Shown here piece after piece: positions 1-8,809 of a stretch of DNA of 64,000 nucleotides. The stretch spans positions 36,661,233 to 36,725,232 of the forward strand of contig JAKSZU010000004.1 of assembly GCA_026018925.1 (NCBI GenBank). The letters run 5' to 3'. The notes beneath the pieces are model-generated. The model ran no database searches. It was not told the DNA's origin and saw only the letters and a program-made list of their open reading frames with translations. The position numbers and the translations under genes are program-made. Every line of letters starts with the position of its first letter. Position 1 is the stretch's first letter. The stretch comes from Tupaia tana. Its lineage: Eukaryota; Chordata; Mammalia; Scandentia; Tupaiidae.

Positions 1-620
1 CTCTTTCAGGTCAATAACTGAATCTTCTGAGCCCTATGTTTTCTTTTCCTTAACTAGAGTTATCTTTCACATGTTTGGAAAAAGGAGGCCATGGGTTTTA
101 TTGTTGTTGTTTAAGTAAACATATTTAAATTATATAATCAATTGTACTCTTATGGCAAAAGATACTTAAAAAAAATTCCTAGTGATGAAAAATAGTAAAT
201 ATTCAGTGTGGATTTGCTTAAAGAAAGTAATTTATTTGTATTAGGAATTAAATATGTGAGTAAAATGAAGTAACTGGGCACTACTACTTTTCACAAAAAA
301 ATTAATGAAAAATATTAAAGGAAAAAGTATAAATTTCTTACAAGACTTATAAATGGCCCTTACTGTTCCAAGAACCATTTGGAACATGACTGTTTCTAAA
401 ATATTCTTAGAGAGAACAGTATCATTGAAAAAAATATATCTACCTAAACAAAATTAGTTCATACATATATGGTTCGTATACCAATGAATTCTTTTGTATA
501 TTTATTTCTAAAATCATCTTGTTTTAAAATCTCCAGCCTTTCTTAGTAGTTTTTCATTCTATTGATGTTGAACATGACTTTATTTGCTGCTCCCTCAGCC
601 TGATGAAAGAGTCACATGTT
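1..620. other. Unassigned start of window
   Basis: AT-rich unique sequence, no feature recognised. Confidence 0.45.
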
Positions 621-639
621 AAAAGAACCATCTATTCCT

Positions 640-878
640 GGGACCAGCAGTTAGTATAATGGCTATGTCGCTGGACTCCCATGTAGTCGACCGCGGTTCG
701 AGTCCTGGATCTGGTGGCTTAAACTCATGCCGGGCGAGTGTGCATGTGTGCCCAAGATCTCGAGAAGAGAATGGAGGAGAAGGGGTTGCGGCGTGGCCAT
801 TCCCCCCAGGGGATGATCTCTCTCTGTCTGTCTTTCTGGCGAGCGCACACGCCCTATAGCAAAAACCTCTCCAAATAA
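640..878 (+). repeat. tRNA-derived SINE, full length (reference copy)
   Basis: The type copy of the dominant SINE. The head GGGACCAGCAGTTAGTATAATGG contains an A-box-like TTAGTATAATGG, and 695-705 is a perfect B box (GGTTCGAGTCC), so the head derives from a tRNA and carries a pol III promoter. It is followed by a body with CGGGCGAGTG, CCAAGATCTCGAG and GGAGAAGGGGTTG, a G/C palindrome (ccccccagggg), a CT-rich stretch, and the tail CCCTATAGCAAAAACCTCTCC-A. TSD: aaaagaaccatctattcct at 621-639 and the same with one change at 879-897. Open frames in it are artefacts. Confidence 0.93.
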
Positions 879-896
879 AAAAGAACCATCTGTTCC

Positions 897-1695
897 TATA
901 GTCAAATGTTTGCATCTCTTCCAAATTCATGCTGAAAATTAATCTCTAATCCAACAGTATTAACAGGTGGGGCCTTTAGCAGGTGGTTAGACCATGAGGG
1001 CATAGCATTTTAATGGATGTAATTAGTGTCTTATAAAAGAACTGGATAGAACTAGGTACACATTTTTACACTTCATCTTCCCTTCCAAATTCATGCTGAA
1101 AATTAATCTCTAATCCAACAGTATTAACAGGTGGGACCTTTAGCAGGTGGTTAGGTCATGAGGGCATAGCATTTTAATGGATGTAATTCATGTCTTATAA
1201 AAGAACTGGATAGAACTAGGTACACACTTTTTACACTTCATCTTCCCACCATGTGAGGAAACATTGTTTGTCCTCTCTGGAGAATAGTACCTGTATAAGG
1301 TCCTATACTTTAAAAAATGTATTTGTTTATGCTTAAAAAAAAGAAAGAGAAAGAAAGAGACAGATATTCTCCTCAAAAGGATCCTGACACCATCACCCAC
1401 TCCCAGCCTTCAGACATCCCCAAATTATGGGCAAAACATGCCTGGAATACTCAGGAAGGTCTGGAGACTTGACCTAGGAACTGTCCCATTTGGGATTGCC
1501 TCACAGAGCATGTTTATCACTGTCTGTCCTCAGGAAGGTGGCATCTTAGAAGCAGAGAGTGGCCCTCATCAGATACAGAATCTACGAGCAACTTGATATT
1601 GGCTTTCCAGCCTCCAGAACTGAAAAATAAATTCCTGCTGTCTAAATTACCCAGTCTCAGGTATTTTGTTATAGCAGCACAGACTAAGATATCAA
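897..1695 (+). repeat. MLT1-type LTR (ERVL-MaLR), interrupted and partly duplicated
   Basis: Matches the MLT1 LTR layout in order: AATTCATGCTGAA, GGTGGGGCCTTTAGCAGGTGGTTAG, CATGAGGGCATAG, TTATAAAAGA, CACCATGTGAGGA, then CAGAGAGTGGCCCTCATCAGA, CCAGCCTCCAGAACTG, AAATAAATTCCTGCTGT, and the end ACCCAGTCTCAGGTATTTTGTTATAGCAGCACAGACTAAGA. About 250 bases (roughly 1290-1545) in the middle do not fit and look like inserted or scrambled sequence. A solitary LTR of an ancient retrovirus-like element; no coding part remains. Its 5' end was hit by the SINE at 640. Confidence 0.82.
918..1246 (+). repeat. Tandem duplication, two units of about 164 bp, inside the MLT1 LTR
   Basis: Unit 1 (918-1081) and unit 2 (1082-1246) both run from cttccaaattcatgctg to cttcatcttc. 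By eye they differ at only a handful of places (GGGGCC/GGGACC, AGACC/AGGTC, TTAGTG/TTCATG, one T indel). The join has the short repeat CTTCC. Confidence 0.93.
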
Positions 1696-1699
1696 TTCA

Positions 1700-2330
1700 T
1701 AATTTTCTGTATAATCTTCTCGAAAACCTTTACTATCTATTTAGTGTCTAATCATTAATAATTGCAACGACCTCTTGATGAATTTTCTGTCATGAAATGA
1801 ACTTCTATAGTCTCCTTTAGTTTTCCCTTTCCTGAGATTCTGCAACAACTTTTTACTCATTCTCTTTCTATACTACATTTTCTGGCATTGCTCATGAATA
1901 CTTTTACCGTGATGGTATTAAAATCTTTAAGGAAATCTGACTCATATTCAAATTTCATCTTATTTTACATCTGGACTAACATAAGCTAGTCTGTATTCAT
2001 CTACACGGAAGACTTACTTGGTTTACTGAAGAATTTCTAATTTTGTTCCTTCGGGAGTTTTAATAAACTCTTCACCTAAAGGATGGCTTTCCTTCCCAAA
2101 GTTCACATTTCCTAGAAATTCACGACACTTTTATTTTGGAAAAGTTACCTTATGGGAACAACGTATGTTCATAAATCCTCTTGATGCTCCTATGCAAAAT
2201 AATCTTAGTAGACTTAAATTGTTATATTTTTGTCCATGCCTCCTAAAATCCTGATCATTGCATTTGCAGCTCAGTTATATATATATGTGTGTGTGTGGGT
2301 GTGTTTGTGTATATGTATATGTGTGTGACA
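1700..2330. other. Unique intron with a TG/TA microsatellite
   Basis: A TA/TG repeat fills about 2277-2330. The rest shows nothing that I recognise. Confidence 0.45.
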
Positions 2331-2334
2331 CACT

Positions 2335-2515
2335 TATATAGGCTTTGTGGGCCACATATGGTCACAGTTGCATGCTCTACTTTGTTTCTGTTTTTATAAA
2401 TATTTCAAAATATAAAAGTCATTCTTAAGCCATGGGTCAACAAAAAATAAGATGCAGATTGAATTTTGACTATGGGCAGAAGTTTGCCAATCCTCGTTCC
2501 AGATAGTTATTCTAG
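2335..2515 (+). mobile_element. Fossil DNA transposon, probably hAT-like
   Basis: GGCTTTGTGGGCCACATATGGTC near the start and TGACTATGGGCAGAAGTTTGCCAATCCT at the end match a common mammal-wide non-autonomous element that I know from human DNA but cannot name with certainty. The middle is decayed. A TG/TA microsatellite (2277-2330) abuts it. Confidence 0.5.
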
Positions 2516-3418
2516 AATTTAGGGTTAATAAGTTTCTTTCACTCCAAAAATAGAGGTAAAACAGCTGAGGGTACTGAACAAAAAAGTCATGAGGGAGAGT
2601 GATAGAAGAGAAGGAGCAGAGCATAGTCTAGCTTTTCATCATTTGTATGTACATAGTAAGTGTAAGGATAACTTTTGGTTTTGGCTTGAAATATAAAACC
2701 CAGAAAAGAGCATGATTTCCACTCTTACAATAGGAATGAAGCTTGAAAAGCTGCAAATTGATGATTTTTTAGAACTCATGACAGAAGCAATGTCTCAGGG
2801 CAACGAGAAACATGAAATCTGAAGAGAAACAGGTACCTGCAGTAAGAAATAGGACCTGAACATAGAATTGTTCACATAGGGTAGGCAATGTAGGGTGATA
2901 TATAAGCTAGTAATCACCTAGAGTTTTTAAACAAATAGCTAATGCTGGATATGGCCTACCATGGTAGAATAAAGTCTCTGGGCCAAAGACATGGAGGTAT
3001 TCATACCTTCTAGTAGCTGAGGAAGGAAAAGTAGCCAATTTGAAACTACCTATACTCTTGTCCTCAGTCTTCCACATGGACAAATCCTTTAACTGCGGGA
3101 GGAAGAGCAGTGAACACTGTAGCATAAGATCACTTGTGAAAACTCATTGCATCCTGGGGCAGGAAATAGGACAAATGAAAATGTCTACTCTGGGGAAGGA
3201 GCAGTCATGTATGTTTGGTCCAGCAAACCTGGAGGAAGGGAGGGAACAATTGTGACAGTCACAGTCTCAGTTGTGACTCAGGTTCACAATGTCTGATTAA
3301 GAAGGAAACTGAGGCCCAGCCATGGTCATTTAGACTGGTTCTTTCTGCTTTACAGACTGAGACCACATGGGAGAGGCCCAATGTGGATTCTTGGCCAACA
3401 TTAAAAAAGATAGTAAAA
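2516..3418. other. Unique intron sequence
   Basis: Nothing recognised. Short open frames on both strands (71-89 codons) lack motifs and splice sites. Confidence 0.45.
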
Positions 3419-3436
3419 GAAAAAAAAAAAAAAAAA

Positions 3437-3645
3437 GCTGATGCAGTGGCACATTCTCATAATCCCATGTTCTCAGGAGACTAAAAGAGAATAATACTGA
3501 GCTTGAGCTATGGCCAGTGTGGGTGAGAGAGTGAGACCATGTCTGAAAGAGCCAGGCACGGTGCTATGTGCCTATAGTTCCAGTTACTTGGGAGGCTGTG
3601 GCAGGTTGAGGCTGATTGCAACACAATGAGATTCTTTCTAAAATA
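3437..3645 (+). repeat. 7SL RNA-derived (Alu-like) SINE, probably dimeric
   Basis: Two Alu-like units. The left begins GCTGATGCAGTGGCACATTCTCATAATCCCATG and ends at GTGAGACCATGTCTGAAA. The right begins GCCAGGCACGGTGCTATGTGCCTATAGTTCCAGTTACTTGGGAGGCTGTGGCAGG and reaches CACAATGAGATTCTTTC. The order (gcCAGGCACGGTG, CTATAGTTCCAG, TTGGGAGGCTG, GAGAC..TCT) is that of the 7SL Alu domain. The tail leads into an (AC)n run. An A run (3419-3436) sits just before it. Fits the Alu-related SINEs reported for tree shrews (Tu elements). Confidence 0.7.
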
Positions 3646-3651
3646 TTACAC

Positions 3652-3652
3652 T

Positions 3653-3680
<28 letters not shown>
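3652..3680 (+). repeat. (AC)n microsatellite
   Basis: About 13 AC units at the 3' end of the 7SL-derived SINE. Confidence 0.9.
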
Positions 3681-3683
<3 letters not shown>

Positions 3684-3929
3684 AAAAGAAAAAAAGAGTA
3701 AGGCTAGATCAGAATCATAAATATCTATCTCTTAGCCCTATCCCACTATGCTCACAAGCACCAAATAAAAACAAATGACGTATAGCTGAGAGAGTTGTAA
3801 CAGAAAGTTTCTCTCTTGAGAATAATGCAAAACGAAGACACTAACGCAGATGAGGGAGACTTTTTGAAAAGTTAATGTGCACATTAAACACAGGTATTGA
3901 TAGGAATTTTTTTCCTTTAATAGAAAGCA

Positions 3930-4172
3930 AAGAAAGGACAATGAGAGAGAGGGAGAAAAAGAGGGGGAAAGGAAAGAGACAGATAGTCTTGAAAGAGTCT
4001 CACTGTTTTGATTCTCTCGTGCCATTTTTTGAATTTGCTAGAGTTTCAGGCATGTACAACCATGCCCAGTGTGTTTAGTTTGGCTCAGGAACTGAACCCT
4101 TGTCTCCTATGTGGCATCTAGCCATACAAGCAGTGGTGCAACCTGTGTGCTAGAGCAACTTGGCCCCACTAG
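3930..4172 (-). repeat. Divergent tRNA-like SINE, second family
   Basis: Read on the - strand it starts GGGGCCAAGTTGCTCTAGCACACAGG, has a B-box-like GGTTCAGTTCC, a middle with CATGGTTGTACATGCCTG, and a CT-rich end. The plan is the same as the main SINE, but the head and middle differ clearly. Possibly an older relative. Confidence 0.45.
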
Positions 4173-5598
4173 AGAAATTTGAAATCTGGGATGCACTTAG
4201 TGTATTCATAACAACCACAAAATCAGACACAGCTCCATACCTAAGTAGATTAGCACGTCCCTATCTCCACCACCCACCCCTCCAGTATCTACCAGAACAA
4301 AGAGCATGTTCATCTTTGAGCATTAAAAAAATACTTACTTTATTATCTAATGTCGAAGACATGTCTAATTTCAGCAATAACCTACAAGTCATACAAAAAG
4401 GCAAGGAAAACACTGAGTGAAGAGACAAAATAATCATTAGAGCCAGGCTAAGATATGGCCTAGATATTGGAACTCTTGCAAAGTGAATTTAAAATAACTA
4501 TGATCAATATGTTAAAAGTTCTATTGGAAAAGTTAGACTACATGTAAGATCAGACAGATTATTTCAGTGGAAAAATGAAAAGTATAAAATAATAGTGCAA
4601 GAACAAATTTAAAAATGCCCACAGTAACAGAATCAAAAAATGCCTTCAACTGACTTCATAGTCAACTTCATAAAGCTGAAGAAAGAATTATTGAATTTAA
4701 AGACAGGTAAATAGAAATTTACCAAACTGAAACTCAAAGAGAAAATAGAGGAAAAAAAAAAAAAAAAGAAAGAAAGGAAAAGAAAAGAAGAAGAAAACAA
4801 AACAGAAACAGGAAAGAGAGTAAAGAATCCAAAAGCTGTGAAACATTATTAAACAATTTATCTACTGTACATATAACTGGAATCCCAGAAGGTGACAGAG
4901 AAAACTGATCAGAAAAAAAATTGAAGATATAATGGGTAGGAAATTTCCAAAATTAATAAAAAGACACCATACCACAGATCCAAGAGGCTAAGAAATGTCA
5001 ACAATAGACAGATGCCAAAACTCCACACCTGGACATGTAAAACTTAAAATTTTAAAAACCAAAGACGAAGAAAAAATCTTAAAGGGTGTTAGAGGAAAAA
5101 AAGTCACATTACCTACAGAGGAACAAGGATAGGAATGACAGAAGACATCTCATCAGAAAACAGGTAGGCAAAATACATTGAAGTGCCATATTTAAAGTGC
5201 AAAGAAAAACACTTGTTCAAACTAGAATTCTTTACCCAGGGAATGTATTCTTCAAATGTGAAAGAAAAAAGTTAGTTTATGGCCCTCCTTAGTAAAAGGG
5301 GGAATGGAGAGAGGAAAAAATATTTCAGAAGAAAATTACAGTGCGCTTGTTACTAGATTTTAGCTTTGTCTCTACATTTAGTTTAATTAAGATCTTTTGT
5401 GAATCAATTAAACTGTGAAAAAAAATTTAGTATGGGAGGGAGGGGAAAGGGGAAGAAGAAAAAAGTAAGAGTATATTTAAGTGACAAATAAATGGAGCTA
5501 TTTGCTGATGATAATGTATATAGTAATGTCTTTGTCTTGGCTGATATGCATGGATTCATACTGGAAAAAGAAATGTACACTGTAAAGATATATGTGTT

Positions 5599-5601
<3 letters not shown>

Positions 5602-5648
<47 letters not shown>
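5602..5648 (+). repeat. (TA)n microsatellite
   Basis: About 23 AT units, uninterrupted, inside the HAL1/L1M fragment. Likely variable in length. Confidence 0.95.
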
Positions 5649-5652
<4 letters not shown>

Positions 5653-5858
5653 GAGAAAGAAAGATCTCTTCAGAACAACAAAAACTTCCAGAATTACTGG
5701 CTACTAATGACCATCAGATATAGCTTATGTAGAATGTAAAGGAAAAAGGAAGTTCTTCAGGGCAGAAGGAATATGATATAGGTCAGGAATTTGTACCTGC
5801 ACAAAGAGATGAGGACTTTGGTAGTGGAGTAGGTGGAGGTTTAAGAAAATATTTTCCT

Positions 5859-6125
5859 GGGAACCAGCAGTTAGTGTAATGGCTATGTCACTGAACTCCC
5901 ACGTAGTCGACCGCAGTTCGTGTCCCAGACCCAGTGGCTTAAAACTCACGCCGGGCACATGTGTGTGCGTGCCCAAGATCCCGAGAGAAGAATGGAGGAG
6001 AAGGGATTGCGGCGTGACCATCCCCCCTGGGGGGGTGATTTCTCGCTTTCTGTCTCTCTGTCTCTCTCTGTCTGTCAGGCGAGCGCACGTGCCCTATAGC
6101 GAAAAATCTCTCCAAAAAAAAAAAA
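5859..6125 (+). repeat. tRNA-derived SINE, full length
   Basis: Head GGGAACCAGCAGTTAGTGTAATGG, B box CAGTTCGTGTCC, G/C palindrome (cccccctggggggg) and tail GCCCTATAGCGAAAAATCTCTCC-A(n). TSD aagaaaatattttcct (5843-5858) against aagaaaatacttttct (6126-6141). Inserted into the HAL1/L1M fragment. Confidence 0.93.
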
Positions 6126-6331
6126 AAGAAAATACTTTTCTTATTTTTAATTTCTTTAAAAGACAACTGCATATATAAAGAAAAATTATAATAATATGCG
6201 AGTTTATAGAATATATAAAAGTATGACAAATACGGCACAAAAGATACAAGGGAGAAATTATAAATATACTACTGGAAGGTCTTTACGTGAGAAATGAAGT
6301 AATATTATCTGAAGATAGGCTTAGCATTTTT

Positions 6332-6518
6332 TTTAGTAATAATTTATTTAATTAATTCCATTTGTTATTATTATTTCTTTAATTTGACCAGAAAGAGACA
6401 GAGAGAGAGAAGAGAGGGAAAGGGGAAGCAAGAAAGAAAACTGTCAGGTCTGGGACTCAAACCCGGTCAGCCATGTGGGAATCCATTGCCTTTAACCACT
6501 ATGCCACCCACTGGCCCC
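6332..6518 (-). repeat. tRNA-derived SINE, short form
   Basis: Minus-strand head GGGGCCAGTGGGTGGCATAGTGG, then straight to the CT-rich region and an AT-rich tail, lacking the middle body of the long form. Flanked by GGCTTAGCATTTT / GACTTAGCATATTTT, the likely TSD. Confidence 0.85.
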
Positions 6519-6683
6519 AGACTTAGCATATTTTAAAAAATGCACAAAACCTTAGGAAAATCACTTCGATAAAACAGTAATATATGTAATTAATAAATCA
6601 ATGTAGAAGATAAAATCCAATAATAAAGACATAATACAACTCACAAATGGCAAAAAAAAAAAAAAAATAAAAATAAATCTAAG

Positions 6684-6945
6684 GCCTAGCTGTGGCATGT
6701 GCTGGACACTGCACAGGTTACATTAACTTCAAAGAAGACATAAAGAAGGGCAATACTTCCTGTGTTCAGTAGAACTGAAAATGTTCTAGCACATGCTGCT
6801 TAGCAGGTGAAGTCAGTTGGGAAGCCTGGGTTTGATTCCTAGTCTCAGTAAATAATAGTGATACATACCTTTAGTTCCAGCTTCCTGGGAGTCTGAGCCA
6901 GGAGAATTGCACAGTGAGACCCTGCCTAGAAACACCACCACCACA
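6684..6945 (+). repeat. Composite SINE: tRNA-like part followed by 7SL-like part
   Basis: 6785-6850 is tRNA-like, with a B-box match GGGTTTGATTCC (6828-6839). 6868-6932 is Alu-like: ACCTTTAGTTCCAGCTTCCTGGGAGTCTGAGCCAGGAG...GTGAGACCCTGCCT. The first 100 bases (6684-6784) are not assigned and may belong to the same element. Such tRNA/Alu mixtures are what I would expect in tree shrew; the exact subtype is not resolved. Confidence 0.6.
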
Positions 6946-6964
6946 CACCCCCGCCCCCAACATA

Positions 6965-7250
6965 CACATGATTGATCTAATTGACATTTATGGACACCTC
7001 AATAAGCAACAGTATAATTCATGTTTTTCTCAAGTAAACATTGAACATCCAAGATCTATATCTATCTGTCTATCTATCTATCTATCTATCTATCTATATA
7101 TATATATATATATATAATATATATATACACACACACATATGTATATATATATAAATATTATATTATATATATATTTTTTTCTATACGTGAACCATAAACT
7201 GAACCATAAAACAAACCTGAACACATTGAAACCCTCAACTCCATTTAAAT
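6965..7250 (+). mobile_element. L1 ORF2 fragment with internal TCTA/TA microsatellite
   Basis: TGATCTAATTGACATTTATGGACACC ... CATGTTTTTCTCAAGTAAACATTGAACATCCAAGAT is the L1 ORF2 endonuclease/linker region. A TCTA/TA/CA microsatellite fills 7058-7175. The ORF2 match resumes at CCATAAAACAAACCTGAACACATTGAAA, after which another L1 piece is inserted. Confidence 0.7.
7058..7175 (+). repeat. (TCTA)n-(TA)n-(CA)n compound microsatellite
   Basis: About seven TCTA units, then TA and CA runs and an AT-rich end. The compound structure makes length change likely. Confidence 0.9.
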
Positions 7251-7662
7251 AATGAGAAAAACACTAGACAAATCCAAATTGAGGGACACTTTACAAATAA
7301 CTGAAAGTACTCTTCAAAACTGCCAAGGTCATCCAAACAAGGAGAGAGTGAGAAATCACAGACCAGAGAATGGTAAGAAGAAAGGACATCTCGGTGCCAT
7401 ATGGTATCCTGGACTGGATCCTGGAATAGAAAAAGGAAATTAGTGGAAAAACTAGTAAAATCTGAATAATTTTTGGAACTTAGCTAACAGTAATGTATGA
7501 AATTGATTTTCTAGTTTTGGAAAATGTACCATGGTTATATAAGGTGTTAATAATTGAGAAAATTGGATGATGGGTTTATGAGGATTCTCCATATCAACTT
7601 TACAATTTTTTCTGTAAGTCTAAAATTATTCCAAAATAAAAAGGTTTTAAAGATGCTTTCAA
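7251..7662 (+). mobile_element. L1M 3' UTR fragment nested in L1 ORF2
   Basis: Matches the 3' end of old L1MC/L1ME-type elements: CTAGACAAATCCAAATTGAGGGACA, CTTCAAAACTGCCAAGGTCATC, ATGGTATCCTGGACTGGATCCTGGAATAGAAAAAGGA, and the end CTGTAAGTCTAAAATTATTCCAAAATAAAAAG. A 5'-truncated insertion, since ORF2 sequence lies on both sides. Confidence 0.78.
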
Positions 7663-7664
7663 CC

Positions 7665-7762
7665 ACAGGAAAATGCAACATATTGAAATTTATGGCATAC
7701 TGCTAAAGAAATGCTAAGAGGTATGTTTTTAGTGCTAAATGCCTCTTTTAAAATGAATGTGC
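7665..7762 (+). mobile_element. Continuation of the interrupted L1 ORF2 fragment
   Basis: GGCATACTGCTAAAGAAATGCTAAGAGGTATGTTTTTAGTGCTAAATGCC is the ORF2 stretch encoding the AKEMLRG-like motif before the reverse transcriptase core. It lies after the nested 3' UTR, then stops at the SINE at 7767. Confidence 0.65.
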
Positions 7763-7766
7763 TACA

Positions 7767-8003
7767 GACCAGCAGATGACATGAAGGTTATGTTGCTGGA
7801 CTTCCACGTAGTCAACAACAGTTCAAGTCCCCAGAACTGGCAACTTAAAACTTATTCCAGGCCCATGTGCATGTGTGCCCCAAGATCCCAAGAGGAGAAT
7901 GGAGAAGGGATTGTGGTATGGCCATCTCCCCAGGGCTGATTTCTCACTTTCTGTCTCTCTGTATCTGTTTTTCTAGTTAGTGCTTGTGCCAAGATCTCTC
8001 TCT

Positions 8004-8050
<47 letters not shown>
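7767..8050 (+). repeat. tRNA-derived SINE ending in (GA)n
   Basis: Head GACCAGCAGATGACATGAAGG, B-box-like CAGTTCAAGTCC, body CCAAGATCCCAAGAGGAGAATGGAGAAGGGATTG, CT-rich region, then a 44-base GA run (8006-8050) in place of the A tail. Older copy with most CpGs lost. Confidence 0.85.
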
Positions 8051-8053
<3 letters not shown>

Positions 8054-8579
8054 AGAACAGTTCTGGTGTTATCTAATGTCCCACAGGAAAAAAAAAATCA
8101 AATAAGAAGCCAGAAATTTTAGTGCTTCCTCAGATACCAATCCACAGACGAAAGGAAATAGGCAGACAGAGTACACTGAAATTTTAATTTGAGAAAGTAT
8201 AAGTGATTTTGTTGGTATTGCTAAGACTCGGTGTGGTAACAGTCAGCTTGAGAAGTGAGGGATAGACATGTCTTCTGGAAACTTCCGTCAGTGGTTTTCA
8301 ATAGGGAATAGTAATTAGTGGTGAATATGACAGCTTCATATGGAACTTTAAAATATGTAATTGCTGTATTTGCGGTTAAGGTTATTAGGTAGGTATAAAT
8401 ACTATAGCTAAATCATCAGGAGATTGTAGCTCAATAGCATTTTCAGTTCTGAGCACAAAAGTATTACCCTTCTTTATGTCTTCTTTGAAGTTAATGTAAC
8501 CTGTGACTTTCTGTATTGAATGAAAGTAAGCCAAGTGAAAAATTTATATATTATATAAATAATTGTCAGAGTGTATGTG

Positions 8580-8808
8580 AGTTTGACAGAGAGACAGAGA
8601 AACAGAGAGGGAGAGAGAGAAAACACCCCTTAATGGGGCATGGCCATTCTGTCATCCTTTCTCCGACATTTCTCCATTTGGAAGGAATTTTGGGGCACCC
8701 ACCCACATGCACCTAGTGTGTTTTTCAAGTCACCAGGTCTGGGACTCAAAATGCCAGTCAGCCATGTAGGATTAGCCACCTTAGCCACAATACCACTGAC
8801 TGGCTCTG
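8580..8808 (-). repeat. tRNA-derived SINE, decayed
   Basis: On the - strand: AGAGCCAGTCAGTGGTATTGTGG head, GAGTCCCAGACCTGGTGACTTG, a middle with CAAAATTCC, and a CT-rich end. Deletions and lost CpGs mark an older copy. Confidence 0.75.
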
Positions 8809-8809
8809 T

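Larger units (their letters stand above)
4320..6640 (+). mobile_element. HAL1/L1M-type LINE fragment, broken by two SINEs and a TA repeat
   Basis: The 4860-5270 part matches the ORF1 region of old L1/HAL1 elements: TGGAATCCCAGAAGGTGACAG, CCAAAATTAATAAAAAGACACC, AACTTAAAATTTTAAAAACCAAAGA, GAGGAAAAAAAGTCACATTACC, AGAATTCTTTACCCAGG. The downstream pieces (5650-5858, 6126-6331, 6520-6640) match the 3' part of the same class (GGCACAAAAGATACAAGGGAG, GTGAGAAATGAAGTAATATTATCTGAAGATAGGC). SINEs at 5859 and 6332 and the TA run at 5602 split it. Many stops; no coding capacity. Outer edges are approximate. Confidence 0.7.

Noticed and set aside
695..705. Perfect tRNA B box, possible functional tRNA gene
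   Set aside because: The flanking bases do not fold into a cloverleaf with a plausible anticodon, and the same head recurs in about 35 copies with SINE bodies and TSDs.
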